A DNA stretch of 64,000 nt from Chamaecyparis obtusa (taxonomy: Eukaryota > Streptophyta > Pinopsida > Cupressales > Cupressaceae), in NCBI GenBank assembly GCA_027943335.1, contig BSBK01007744.1:31001-95000 (forward strand), read 5' to 3'. Shown piece after piece: positions 49,355-61,855 of the stretch (positions within the stretch are counted from its first letter, which is position 1; every line of letters begins with the position of its first letter). The notes beneath the pieces were generated by a model. It was not told the origin of the DNA. It made no database searches and was given only the letters and a program-made list of their open reading frames with translations. A program made the translations under genes and the position numbers.

Positions 49355-50833
49355 TGTTAGAATAACTGGGAGGGGGTGAATCAGTTAATCACTGTCCCAT
49401 GTCAAAATGTATAATCCAAAAAAAATACTTCAACTTCTGCTACTCGGTAAACTAAAATAATTATTCTATCAGTGCTTTTACCGATTACTAGTCTAAAACA
49501 TATAGTTTTTATCGATCAAATCAAATATGCAACATGCAAATATGACATCAAACAAATATCACAATCAACACATAACACAAGAGATTTAACGTGGAAACCT
49601 TGTGAAGGGAAAAACCACCTGGGACCTGCAACCCAAAAATATTCACTCTTCTGAAGTGAGGTCGGTGAAGACCCAACCCTATTAAAGGTTACAAACACAC
49701 TGTTAGGTGTGACCTTGTTAGAGGATTTTAGACCAACTGTTATCATCCAACTAGCATTCACTATGGGGTTGACAGGATAATAATGTTCATTCTATGAATG
49801 ATACATAATAAGACTTTCTTAGTCCACTCAGCTAAGAGATTTGACTGTGTACAATGGTTAAATATGTAACAGTAGGTGATCTGATCTATTACAACTTCAA
49901 TTGCAAATATACAAATCAATATTCAGCTCATACAAATTTTTCTGATCAATGTAACACTTCTGATTCAACAATATATCAACTTATTATATGTCAATAATTA
50001 CTCTCTATCGCTCAATAATGCTCTATAGTTGGGTTCTCCTTAACCTGTATGATTAGAATGCATGAAAACTTGTTCACATGATAATTCTATAGTTTCCTTT
50101 TCTTCCAACAACTTTCATCGTGAAATCATCAGTCTCTTATATAGACATGTAAACTATTTTCTTCTTGTCCATCAGATTTTGCTGCTTAATCTCATCCACT
50201 GATTTTGCCACTTTAACCTTCCTCAACTGATGTGTCAATAACACATTTCAATCTACTCCATTAGATCTTCCTTGAATTTTGTTAGTCATCGATCATCATA
50301 ACAAACATTATCTATTACCTCAAAATCATACACTTTCTAGCTCATCAATCCTATCGGCTAAACTGATCATTTCATTCTTTTTGTTCTGCTCGGTCAACAA
50401 AGAAATGCATTGATGAACATAAGCTCAGTTTACACTGTGCTCGGTATACACTATACTTCTTTAGTGTATACTGAAATGCTTCATTAACCAAAAACACTAC
50501 TTTTTGTCATTGGGCTCTTTTCCTCAACATAGATGAATGCAACATAATCAAGTTAATATCATAAGGTCATAGACTCATCAACAAGTTACTTAATGTATTC
50601 CTTATCCTCATTTGTCATATCCATCTTCCTCATATAGATATTTATGTTCTTCATCTCTTTCACCTTTCTTCAAATGTTTGGGTATAGTAACTTAAAAGAT
50701 AAGTATTGTCAAGCTAGTTGACATCAATGAAAACATAATACTGATTTAATCATCTTACATATCTAATCAATCAGCTCAGTGATCTTTAATCATAGATTCT
50801 TCAATTAGGTTCTAAATCAGTTGTAGTTCATCA
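49355..50833 (-). repeat. 3' LTR of element F (left copy)
   Basis: Plus-strand ends TGTTAGAATAACTGGG and GTAGTTCATCA. A minus-strand TATATAAG box corresponds to plus-strand 50136-50143. Confidence 0.88.
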
Positions 50834-50845
50834 ATCTCTCCCTTT
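50834..50845 (-). other. Polypurine tract of element F
   Basis: The minus strand reads AAAGGGAGAGAT directly before the LTR start TGATGAACTAC, the same tract as in element E. Confidence 0.75.
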
Positions 50846-51346
50846 GGCATTGATGGCAACTCAAGTAATATGAAATGTACCATACACATACCAAACATGT
50901 ATTCTACAACTCTGTGAACAAATATTGTACAAGCTCTCCCTAGCTTAATATGTTTAATTACTACGTTACTAAACAGCATTACAAAATACAACTTTGACAT
51001 TCTACAAATATGCTCTTTTCAGCTCTCATGTTCCTGCTTCTATTCTCAGTAACTGATCTTCAATGCTCTCCCTTAGATAGTTCTCATCGGTGCATATTGT
51101 TTCATATTGTTTATCTCTCCCTTTGACAACATTGCCAAAGAAGCAAATAAACAAATAGCTCTTCAGTAGCCAAGTAACTCTCTGTTATCCAGTACATTCT
51201 CTGTATCTCTGTATCTCTGTATACTGATATGCCATTCTGTTCCAATACTTTTCACAGCTTTAGACATGATCCAAAGTGTGAACTTATGCTGCATCAACAT
51301 GTATGATTTTCTGATAAGATTAGGCTGATGCAACATCCAGATCACA

Positions 51347-52283
51347 TTAGTGACCAGTAGATAGGGGACAGACTCCAAGTCTAGTCCTCAATTATTCAAA
51401 TGTATCCTTCAGTAGAGCCTTTGTAAATATGTCTACAAGTTGTTCTTTAGATGTAACAAATTCTAACTTCACTTGCTTCTCCTGTACTTGTTCTCTTAAG
51501 TAGTGGTACTTAATACATATATGCTTTGTCTTAGAGTGCATCACTGGATTCTTTGAAATGTTTATTGCACTGGTGTTATCACAATATATAATCACCAGCT
51601 CAGTGATTACCTCATTCATTCCTTCCAACACTTGCTTAATATAGGAAATGTTTGAACAATTTGTAGCAGCAAAAACATACTCTGCTTCAGCTGTAGACTG
51701 AGAAATACAAGCATGTTTCTTACTTGTCTAGGTAACAAGTCTTTCACCAAAGAAAAATGCTCCTCCAGTGGTGCTTTTTCTATCATCCACATTTCCAGCC
51801 CAATCAGCATCAGTTTATACCTTTAGTTCAAACTTGCCTTCCTTAGGATACCATAATCCACAATTCTCTATTTTCTTCAGGTATCTTAAGATTCTTTTAG
51901 TAGAAATCATGTGTGATTCTCTAGGGTTAGCAGAAAATCTAGCAACAATTCCCATAGCATGTGCTATATCTAGTCTATTGTGAAGTACATACATTAACTT
52001 ACCAATCATGGATTGGTAAAGTGTCTGATTTACCTCTGTAGTTTCATCTTCCTTTGTCAATTTACATCTAGTAGCCATCGGTGTTCCCACAGGTTTAGTA
52101 TCTTCCATGCCAAATGTCTTCAGTACTTCCTTTATGTATTTAGATTGTGTGATGAATATCCCATCACTCTGTTGAATCACTTGTAGGCCTAGAAAGAACT
52201 TAATCTCTCCAAACATAGACATTTCAAATTCTTGTCTCATCTCATCAGCAAAGGCTTTACATATGTGATCTTGTCCTCCAAAA
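51347..52283 (-). pseudogene. RT C-terminus and RNase H of element F
   Basis: Minus-strand continuation of F's pol to the left of E. It starts just after the split active-site motif (FGGQDHICKAFADEM), contains GEIKFFLGLQVIQ, ESHMISTKRILRYLKK, the RNase H part IIYCDNTSAINISKNPV, and KTKHICIKYHYLREQV with FVTSKEQLVDIFTKAL. This is the typical copia C-terminus. Stops at about 51815 and near 51740, and one at 51392, break the frame; the expected terminator is TAA at 51347-51349. About 500 bp of untranslated sequence follows to the LTR. Confidence 0.85.
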
Positions 52284-52288
52284 ATAAT

Positions 52289-53776
52289 TGTTGGACTACA
52301 ATTGATTTGGAATCTGATTGAAGAATCTCTGATTGCAAGATCACTGAGAAGTTGTTGATTAGATATGTAATATGATTAAATTAGTATTATGTTGTCATTA
52401 ATGTCAACTAGCTTGACAGTACTTATCTTGTAAGTTACTACACCGAGACATCTGAAGAAAGGTGAAAGAGATGAAGAACAGAGAAATCTACATGAGGAAA
52501 GATGTACATGACAAATGAGGATAAGGAACACATTGAGTAACTTGTTGATGAGTCTATGACTTGATGATATTGACTCTATTATGTTGCATTCATCTATGAT
52601 GAAGTATAGAGCTGAAAGATACAAAGCAGTGTTGTCGGTAAATGAAGCATTTCTAGTATACACCGACGGAGTGTAGTGTATACTGATCACAGTATTAACC
52701 GAGCAGTGTTCACTGACATATTTTTTTGTTAACTGAGTAGAACAAAATGAATTAAATGATTATTTTAGCTGATAAGATTGATGAGCTGGCAAGAGTATAA
52801 CATCAAGGTAATAGATAATGTTTGTTACATAGATCGACAGCTGACAAAATTCAGGGAAGATCTAACGGAGAAGATTGAAATGTGTTATTGACACAAGTAC
52901 CAAGAAAGTTTGAAGTGGCAAAATCTATGAATGTGGTTAAGCGGCAAAATCTGATGGTGGAGAAGAAAATGATTTACTCATCTATATAAGAGAACAAAAT
53001 TTCTTTAGTAAAATATCGAGGAAGAAGAAGAAGTTGCAAGATTATTGCGTGAACAAGGTTTTCATGCATTATAATCATACTGGTTAGTAAGAACTGAGCT
53101 GCAGAACAATTACTGAGCTACAAAGAGCAGTTACCGACAGACAGTAAGTTGATATAGTATTGAATCTGAAGTGAAATATTGATCAGAAGGATTTGTTTGG
53201 ACTAAATGTTGATCTATAATCTACAATTGAAGTTTTATTAAGGCAGGTCATTTACTGTTACATATTTAACCATTTTATATAGTCAAAATCTCTTACCCGA
53301 GTGGAATCTGAAAGTCTTATGATGTATCATTCATAGAATGAACATTGTTATCCTGTCAACCCCATAGTGAATGTTGGTTGGATGATAACTTCTAGTCTAA
53401 AATCCTCTAACAAGGTCACACCTCACAGTGTGTTTGTAACCTTTAACAAGGTTGGGTCTTAACCGACCTCACTTTAGAAGAGTGAACAATTTTGGGTTGC
53501 CGGTCCCAGGTGATTTTTCCCTTTACAAGTTTTCCATGTTAAATCTCTTGTGTTATGTGTTGATTGTGATATTTGTTTGTTATCATACTTTACATGTAAC
53601 ATGTTAGATTTGATCAGTAAATTGTTATGGTATTAGACTAGTAATCGGTAAAAGCACAGATAGTGAAAGTATTTAGTGTTTACCGATGAGCAAAAATTGA
53701 AGAGATAGTTTTGAATTATACATTTTGTTTTGGGACACTAGATAATTGATTCACCCCCCTCTTAGTTATTCTAATA
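52289..53776 (+). repeat. 5' LTR of element E
   Basis: TGTTGGACTAC to TTATTCTAATA; the final CA has become TA. TATATAAG at 52983-52990 is the likely promoter. It contains the GATTCACCCCCCTCTTAGT signature near its end. Confidence 0.93.
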
Positions 53777-53778
53777 AT

Positions 53779-53791
53779 TGGTATCAGAGCT
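53779..53791 (+). other. Primer binding site of element E
   Basis: TGGTATCAGAGCT type sequence following the 5' LTR after a two- to three-base gap; initiator tRNA-Met complement. Confidence 0.85.
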
Positions 53792-53840
53792 TTGGTTGCT
53801 TGGAACAGAGTTTTAAGGACTTAAGCATAAAGGTCTCAAG

Positions 53841-56800
53841 ATGTATAAGAGGGAAGTACCGAAACTAAACAAAGAAAACTTTGCAATATGGCAAAGTAGA
53901 ATGAAGCTGCACATATCTGGTATAGGGAACTCAACACTAGATCTGATGGAGAATGGCTACATACAACCGCCCACTGGTCCCTTAACTATTGATCAACTAA
54001 AGTACAAGCATGAACACAATGTTACTATGATGGAACTTGCTACTACCTATACTGATGCTAAATTTGAAGATATCAAGACATGTATGACTACCAAAGGAAT
54101 GTGGGATAAATTAACACAAATCTACAGTGGAGATCTGAATGTCAAAAGAGCCCAAACTAAAAGTCTAAGAGGCAAATTTGATGATATGAGAATGAAAGAA
54201 GGTGAGAACATTGTCCAATATTCAAATAGACTCAAAGAGGTAGTACATGCTATTAGAGCATCTGATGGAGTGATTGATGATGAAACAGTGATAAGCAAGA
54301 TTCTCATAACTTTGCTACCAGTTTATGCAATCAGGATTTCTGAAATTCATGAAACAAGAGCTACATCCAACCTTACTCTTGACACACTGATTGGTAAACT
54401 TACAACCTTTGAATTAAACAACTTTGATAACAGTGTTGTTCCTTCTGTTGAATCCACTTTCATGTCTTCTTTGAAGATCGGAAAGTCTAGCAGGAATAGT
54501 AAGAATTGTGATAGTGATGACAATATTGATGATGAACTTGATGAGCTTGAAGCACTTATGGCCAGAAGATTGCCCAAAGGAAAAGGAAGGTATAGAGGTA
54601 AGCTACCTTTAGCATGCTTTAATTGTAAAGAAGTTGGTCACATCACTGCTAGATGTTCTCAAAAGAAATATGATGATAGATCCAAAGACCGATCTGAAGA
54701 AAGCTATGGGAGAAGAGTCAACAGAGGCTACCGACACTACAACAGAGACAACCGAGATGAAAAAGGAAAAAAGGTATGTTACATAGCCGAAGATATTGAA
54801 ACTGAATCTAATTCTGAAGATGATATAGAAGTTGTATTTGTTTCTATGAAAGATGACTCAGAAGAGGAAGAGAAACATGAAGAGACAACACTGATCTCTA
54901 AAGTAAGCAAAAATGATACATGGATCATAGATGGTGGCTGTACACATCATATGATCAGTGATGTAGAGAAGTTTGATCATCTTGTTGAATATAATGGAGG
55001 ATCTGTGACAATGGGAAATGATGCACCTTGTATGGTAAGAGGTAAAGGCTCACTGATGATCAATGATAGATTACAATGTGAAAATGCATACTGGGTAGAT
55101 GGACTGAACTATAATTTGTTAAGTGTGGCTCAGCTGAACAATTCAGGCCATTGACTAGCTTTTGAGAGCAAAAAGGTGAAGATTTATGATGATGGAGGAA
55201 GACTTGTTGGAACTAGTACACAATCCAGAGGTAATCTATTCTATCTTGATATGGATCAGTCTTCTTGTTTGTTAATAAAGGATGAAGATGCTTGGTTGTG
55301 GCACAGAAGGTTATGTCATGTGAACTTTGACAACATGATCAAGATTAGTAGAAAGAAAAGAGTTAGAGGATTTCCTAACTTGACAAAACCTGATCATGCC
55401 ATGTGCCATGAATGTCAGAAAGGTAAGATGACTAAGTCTAGTTTTAAAAGCAAAGACTATTCAATAAAGAAGATACTTGAGTTGGTTCATACCAATCTAT
55501 GTGGTCCTATGAGAACTCAGAGTTGTTTTGGTGATAGATATTTTATTCTTTTTGTTGATGATTATACTAGACTGATGACTGTTATGTTCCTAAAAGAGAA
55601 ATCTGAAGCTTTCAAAATGTTTAAGTGGTATAAAGCTAAGGTAGAGAAAGAAATTGGAAAGGAAATAAAATGTTTAAGATCTAATAGAGGAGGTGAATTT
55701 ATCTTTGATGAATTTACTAATTTTTGTAATGAGCATGGAATCAAAAGGTAGGTATCTGCACCAAGGACACCTCGGCAAAAATGGCATTGTTGAAAGGAGG
55801 AATAGGTCTATAATTGACTGTGCTAGAACATTAATGATACAAAAGAACATTGCTCAGACATATTGGAGGGAAGTTGTCAGTACAATTGTGTATGTCCTTA
55901 ACCAAGTACAACTGAAAAAAGACTCAAACTGAACACCTTATGAACTATGGTTTGGACACAAACCTACTATAAGTTATTTTAGAATTTTTGGAAGTAAATG
56001 CTTTATTTTGAAAGATGAGAGAAATGGAAAATTTGATTCTAAAGGAGATGAAGGAATATTTTTGGGATATTCCACTACAAGCAAAGCATATAAATGTTTG
56101 AATAAGGCTATAAATAAGATAGTTGAAAGCACTAATGTTCGTGTTAATGAGTTTGATGACAAGTACATAGAGGAAAGTACAAAGGAACTAGAAGACTATG
56201 GTAGATTCACTTACATTGAACATCCAGAGTATCTACCGACACCGCAGACTGTGACAACTGGTCAGCAAGGAAACAATGCAAGACAATAGGTAACACAAAT
56301 CAAGGAACAAGATGGAGCTACCGAGCAAGAAAATGACCCTGAGCAGGATGAGCAAGAAAGGATAAATCAAGTTTTGGCTAGTTTTGTCAGGAGACATCAT
56401 CCTGAAACACAAATCATTGGAGACAAACATGATGGAATGTAAACTAGAAGCAAAACAAGACAAGGTACATGTTTAATTTGTGAATTTTAACCTAAAACTG
56501 TGAAAGTTGCATTAGAGAATGAAGAATGGGTTAATGAAATGAAGGAGGAAATAGAGAAAATAGAGAAGAACAAAACTTGGTCCTTAGTACCCCAACCAAA
56601 AGATAAGAATGTTATCGGTACTAAGTGGATATACAGGAATAAATTGAATGAAAATGGTGAAGTCACAAGAAATAAAGTGATATTAGTATGCAAGGGATAT
56701 GCACAGGAAGAAGGCATTGACTATGGTGAAACATTTTCACCTATTGCTAGATTAGGAGTTAGAATGCTACTTGCATATGCTACACACAAGAAATTCAAAG

Positions 56801-58023
56801 TCTATCAAATGGATGTGAAGTCAGCATTTTTGAATGGTATACTTGAAGAAGAGGTCTACATTGAACAACCTGAAGGATTTGTTGATCCTGACAATAAAGA
56901 CATGGTATGTAGATTACATAAAGCATTATATGGATTGAAGCAAGCACCAAGAGCATGGTATGAAAGACTGCATACTTACTTGTTAAGTATTGGATTTTTT
57001 AGAACAAGTGAAAACAATAATTTGTATGTGAAAGGTGATACTGATGATACTATTATCATTGCTAAAATTTTTGTTAATGATATTATCTTTGGAGGCTCAG
57101 ATCTTGTCTGCAAGGCATTTGCTGATGAAATACAAAAGGAATTTGAAATGTCTATGTTCAAAGAGATTAAGTTCTTTCTTGGAGTACAAGTGATTCAGCA
57201 GAGTGATGGGATATTCATCACACAATCTAAATACATAAAGGAAGTACTGAAGACATTTGGCATGGAAGATGCTAAACCTATGGCAACATTGATGGCTACT
57301 AGATGCAAATTGACAAAGGAGGATGAAACTACCGAGGTAAACCAGACACTTTACCGATCCATGATTGGTAAATTAATGTACATAGTTCATAGTAGACCAA
57401 ATATAGCACATGTTGTGGGTATAGTTGCAAGATTTTCTGCTAATCCTAGAGAATCACACATGATAGCTACAAAAAGGATCTTAAGATACCTGAAGAAAAT
57501 AGAGAATTATGGATTATGGTATCCTAAGGAAGGGAAGTTTGAACTGAAAGTTTACACCAATGCTGATTTGGCTAGAAATGTGGATGATAGAAAAAGCACC
57601 ACCGGAGGAGCATTTTTCTTTGGTGAAAGACTTGTAACCTGGACAAGTAAAAAGTAGGCTTTCATTTCTCAGTCTACAACTAAAGTAGAGTATGTTGCTG
57701 CTGCTACTAATTGTTCAAACATTGCATATATCAAACAAGTGTTGGAAGGAATGAATGAGGTAATCACTGACCCGATGATTATATATTGTGACAACACTAG
57801 TGCAATTAATATTTCAAAGAATCCTATGATGCACTCTAAGACAAAGCATATATCTATTAAGTATCATTACTTAAGAGAACAAGTGCAAGAGAAGAAAGTG
57901 AAGTTAGAATTTTTCACATCTAAAGAACAACTTGCAGATATTTTTACAAAACCCCTACCAAAGGACACATTTGAATACTTGAGGACTAGACTTGGGATCC
58001 GTCCCCTATCTATCAGGCACTAA
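53841..58023 (+). pseudogene. Gag-Pol polyprotein of element E
   Basis: ATG 53841 (MYKREVPKLNKENFAIWQ) to TAA 58021-58023. The frame changes by one near 55780; stops at 55152, 55749, 55930, 56287, 56488 and 57655. Order: copia gag (ENFAIWQSRMKLHISGIG, DKLTQIYSGD); zinc knuckle CFNCKEVGHITARC (54615-54656); protease WIIDGGCTHHM (Asp 54930; usual DSG is DGG); integrase HHCC (HRRLCHVNFDN...CHECQKGKM) and core; RT (GTKWIYRNKLNENGEV, QMDVKSAFLNGILEEEVYIE, ALYGLKQAPRAWYERL); RNase H (IYCDNTSAINISKNP) and the KPLPKDTFEYLRTRLG end. The first two integrase aspartates are Asn (55494 and 55683), Glu is kept (55792), and the RT motif is FVND in place of FVDD (Asn at 57076). The copy is catalytically dead. 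Confidence 0.93.
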
Positions 58024-58600
58024 GGTGATCTGGTTGTTGCATCATCCTACTTGTATCAGAAGATGATTCATGTTGATGCAGCATAGTTCACACTTTGAAT
58101 CATGTTCAAGGTTGTGATTAAGTTTGAGAACTTGAACCGATTGGAATATCAGTATTCAGAGATACAGAGGAAGATAGAATTATTTGTTTATTTGTTTATT
58201 TGGCATTGTTGTCAAAGGGAGAGATAAACCATATGAAAAAGAAGGGGAGAGATAAACAATATGAAAAGGATCAAACACTAACAAGGATTATATGAAAAGG
58301 ATCAAGCATCGATGAGGTTTATATGAAAAGGAACAAGCACCGATGAGAATTATCTAAAGGAGAGACAATCTGAATGAGACAGAGTATTGAAGATCAGTTA
58401 TAGAGAACAGAAGCAGGAACAGGAAAACTAAAAAGATCATAACTACAGAATGGTAAAGCTATATTATTTAATGCTGGTTTAGTAATGTAGTGATTAAACA
58501 TATTAAGTCTATTCGACTTACAACATTTGTTCACAAAGTTGTAGAATGTATGTTTGGTATGTGTATGGTACATTTCATATTACTTGAGTTGCCATCAATT
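58024..58600 (+). other. 3' untranslated region of element E
   Basis: Contains an early purine run TCAAAGGGAGAGATAAAC (about 58215), AAGGGGAGAGATAAAC (about 58243), and a three-copy 31-bp tandem repeat at 58259-58351 before the final purine tract. No coding sequence. Confidence 0.5.
58259..58351 (+). repeat. Three tandem copies of a 31-bp unit
   Basis: Units at 58259-58289, 58290-58320 and 58321-58351 begin ATATGAAAAGG and contain CAAGCA(T/C)CGATGAG or close variants. The equivalent place in F (about 51060-51130, minus) shows only a partial unit. Confidence 0.7.
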
Positions 58601-58614
58601 CCAAAGGGAGAGAT
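58601..58614 (+). other. Polypurine tract of element E
   Basis: CCAAAGGGAGAGAT immediately before the 3' LTR TG. Confidence 0.85.
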
Positions 58615-60102
58615 TGTTGGACTACAATTGATTTGGAATTTGATTGAAGAATCTATGATTGCAAGATAACTGAGAAGTTTCTAATTAGATATGTAATATG
58701 ATTAAATCAGTATTATGTTTTCATTGATGTCAACTAGCTTGATAGTACTTATCTTGTAAGTTACTACACCGAGACATCTGAAGAAAGGTGAAAGAGATGA
58801 AGAATAGAGAAATCTACATGAGGAAAGATGTACATGATAGATGAGGATAAGGAACACATTGAGTAACTTGTTGATGAGTCTATGACCTGATGATATTGAC
58901 TCTATTATGTTGCATTCATCTATGATGAAGTATAAAGTTGAAAGACACAAAGCAGTGTTGTCAGAAAATGAAGCATTTCTAGTATACACCGCCAAAGTGT
59001 AGTGTATACCGATCACAGTATTAATCGATCAGTGTTCACCGACGCATTTTTTCATTAACTGAGTGGAATAGAATGAATTAAATGATTAGTTTAGCTGATA
59101 AGATTGATGAGCTGGCAAGAGTATAACATCAAGGTAACAGATAATGTTTGTTACACAGATCGACGGCTGACAAAATTGAGGGAAGATCTAACGGAGAAGA
59201 TTGAAACATGTTATTGACACAAGTACCAAGAAAGTTTGAAGTGGCAAAATCTATGAATGTGGTTAAGCGGAAAAATCTGATGGTGGAGAAGAAAATGATT
59301 TACTCATCTATATAAGAGAACAAAATTTCTTTAGTAAAATGTCAGGGAAGAAGAAGAAGCTGCAGGATTATCACATGAACAAGGTTTTCATGCATTCTGA
59401 TCATACTGGTTAGTAAGAACCGTGCTGCAGAACAATTATTAAGCTACAGAGATCAGTTACCGACGGACAGTAAGTTGATATAGTATTGAATCTAAAGTGA
59501 AATATTGATCAGAAGGATTTGTTTGGACTAAATGTTGATCTGTAATCTGCAATTGAAGTTGTATTAAGGCAGGTCATTTACTGTTACATATTTAACCATT
59601 GTATACAGTCAAAATCTCTTAACCGAGTGGACTTTGAAAGTCTTATGATGTATTATTCATAGAATGAACATTGTTATCCTGTCAACCCCATAGTGAATGC
59701 TAGTTGGATGATAACTTCTAGTCTAAAATCCTCTAACAAGGTCACACCTCATAGTGTGTTTGTAACCTTTAACAGGATTGGGTCTTAATCGACCTCACTT
59801 CAGAAGAGTGAACAATTTTGGGTTGCCCGTCCCAGGTGGTTTTTCCCTTTACAGGGTTTCCATGTTAAATCTCTTGTGTTATGTGTTGATTGTGATATTT
59901 GTTTGTTATCATACTTTACATGTTACATGTTAGATTTGATCGGTAAATTATTATGGTATTAGACTGGTAATCGGTAAAAGCATAGACAGTGAAAGTATTT
60001 AGTGTTTACCGACGAGCAGAAATTGAAGAGATAGTTTTGAATTATACATTTTGTTTTGGGACACTGGATAACTGATTCACCCCCCTCTCAATTATTCTAA
60101 CA
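58615..60102 (+). repeat. 3' LTR of element E
   Basis: 1488 bp, TGTTGGACTAC to ATTATTCTAACA; TATATAAG at 59309-59316. It is followed by the ATAAT duplication and F sequence. Confidence 0.93.
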
Positions 60103-60107
60103 ATAAT

Positions 60108-61791
60108 ATCATCCACAAATATCTTAGCAATAAGAATACTATCATCAGTATCTCCTTTCATTTACAAATTGATGTTCTCACTAGTTCTAACAAATCAATA
60201 CTTAACAAGTATGCAGCCTTTCATACCAGGCTCTTGGCACTTGCTTCAAACCATATAAAGCTTTATGTAGTCTACATACCATGTCTTTGTTGCCTAGATC
60301 AACAAACCCTTCAAGTTGTTCTATGTAGATTTCTTCTTCAATTTTCATCATCAAGCAAGAAGACTCATCGGTATCAAGATAAAATAGATTACCTCTTGAT
60401 TGTGCACCAGTTCCAACTAGTCTTCCTCCATCATCAAAGATTTTCAATTTCTTGATCTCAAAAGCAACTTGGTGACCTAAATTGTTCAGTTGTGCCACAC
60501 TTAACAAGTTATAGTTTAGTCCATCTACCCAATAAGTATTATCATGTTTTATTCTATCATTTATCATCAAGGATCCTTTACCTCTTACCATACAGGGTGT
60601 ATCATTACCCATCTTAACTGATCCTCCATTGTATTCTTCAAGTTGATCAAATTTCTCTTCATCGCCAGTCATGTGATGTGTACAACTGATGTCTATGATC
60701 CATGTATTATTTTTGTTAACTTTAGAGATCAATGTTTTTTTTACATGTTTTTCTTCTTCCTTGGAGTCATCTTTCATAGCAACAAATACAACTTCTACAT
60801 CATCATCAGAATCAGATTCAGATTCATTATCTTCAACTATGTAACATTCCTTTTTCCCTTTGTCATTACTGTCTCGGTTGTCTTTGTTGTTGTATCGATA
60901 GCTCCTATTGACTCTCCTACCATAACTTCCTTTAGATCGGTCTTTGGATCTTTCATAATCTTTCTTATGCTGACATCTAGAAGTAATGTGGCCAACCTCT
61001 TTATAGTTAAAGCATGCTAAAGGTAGCTTACCTCTATATCTTCCTTTTCCTTTAGGTAGCCTTCTGGCCATAAGAGCTTCAAGTTCATCAAGCTCATCAT
61101 CGGTATTGCTATCATTATCATCATTCTTATTATTCCTGCTACTAGACTTACCAATCTTCAGAGAAGACATGAAAGTAGACTCAATAGTCGGTACAACACT
61201 GTTATAAAAGTTATTCAATTCAAAGGTTGTGAGCTTACCAATCAAAGTGTCAAGAGTAAGGTTGGATGTAGCCCTTGTTACATGAATTGCAAAGATCCTG
61301 ATTGCATAAATTGGCAGTAAAGTTATGAAAATTTTGCTTGTCACTGTTTCATCATCAATAACTTCATCTGATGCTCTAATAGCATGTACTACCTCTTTTA
61401 GTCTATTTGTGTACTACACAATATTCTCACCTTCCTTCATCTGCATATCATCAAATATGCCTCTTAGGCTTTCAACTCGGGCTCTTTTAACATTCAAATC
61501 ACCACTGTAAATTAGAGATAGTTTGTCCCACATGACTTTGGCAGTAGTGCAGCTCTTAATATCTTCAAATTCGGCATTGGTACAGGTAGCAGCAATCTCC
61601 ATCATAGTAATATTGTGTTCATGCCTATCTCTTAGTTGATCAAGGGTCAAGGGACCAAGGGTCGGTTCAATGTAGCCATTCTCCATCAGTTCTAGTGTAG
61701 AATTCCCAATTCTAGATATGTGCAACTTCATCCAGCTTTGCCATATTGTGAAGTTCTCTTTGTTTAGTCTTGGCACTTCCCTCTTATACAT
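60108..61791 (-). pseudogene. Gag-protease-RT fusion of element F
   Basis: Minus-strand ATG at 61791 (MYKREVPRLNKENFTIWQ). It is collinear with E through gag, a zinc knuckle (CFNYKEVGHITSRC, second Cys lost) and the protease region (WIIDISCTHHM, catalytic Asp kept but the following Ser-Gly changed). After SRGNLFYLDTDESSCL the frame jumps directly to EEEIYIEQLEGFVD, so integrase and the first half of RT are missing, in frame. ALYGLKQVPRAWYERL follows. A stop (TAG, 61414-61416) interrupts gag, and a 4-base deletion near 60202 shifts the frame before the active site. E is inserted at the FVDDII codons. The rest of pol is at 51347-52283. Confidence 0.88.
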
Positions 61792-61840
61792 TTTGAGATC
61801 TTTGTGCTGAAGTCCTTAAAACTATGTTCTAAGAAACCAA

Positions 61841-61855
61841 CACTCTAATACCAAT
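61841..61855 (-). other. Primer binding site of element F
   Basis: The minus strand reads ATTGGTATTAGAGTG directly after the LTR end: the initiator tRNA-Met complement TGGTATCAGAG with one C-to-T change. Confidence 0.75.

Larger units (their letters stand above)
52289..60102 (+). mobile_element. Ty1/copia element E, full length, nested in F
   Basis: 7814 bp, two 1488-bp LTRs, and a perfect ATAAT target duplication at 52284-52288 and 60103-60107. Primer site and purine tract are present. One gag-pol coding region in copia order (gag, protease, integrase, RT, RNase H), plus-strand, interrupted by stops and one frameshift. The LTRs differ at 14 sites in the first ~285 bp by eye (about 5%). It belongs to nearly the same family as its host F. 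Confidence 0.95.

Noticed and set aside
60202..61344. Frame on the minus strand considered as a host gene with a novel gag-RT architecture
   Set aside because: Collinear with E on both sides of a single deletion point; it is a deleted copia polyprotein.
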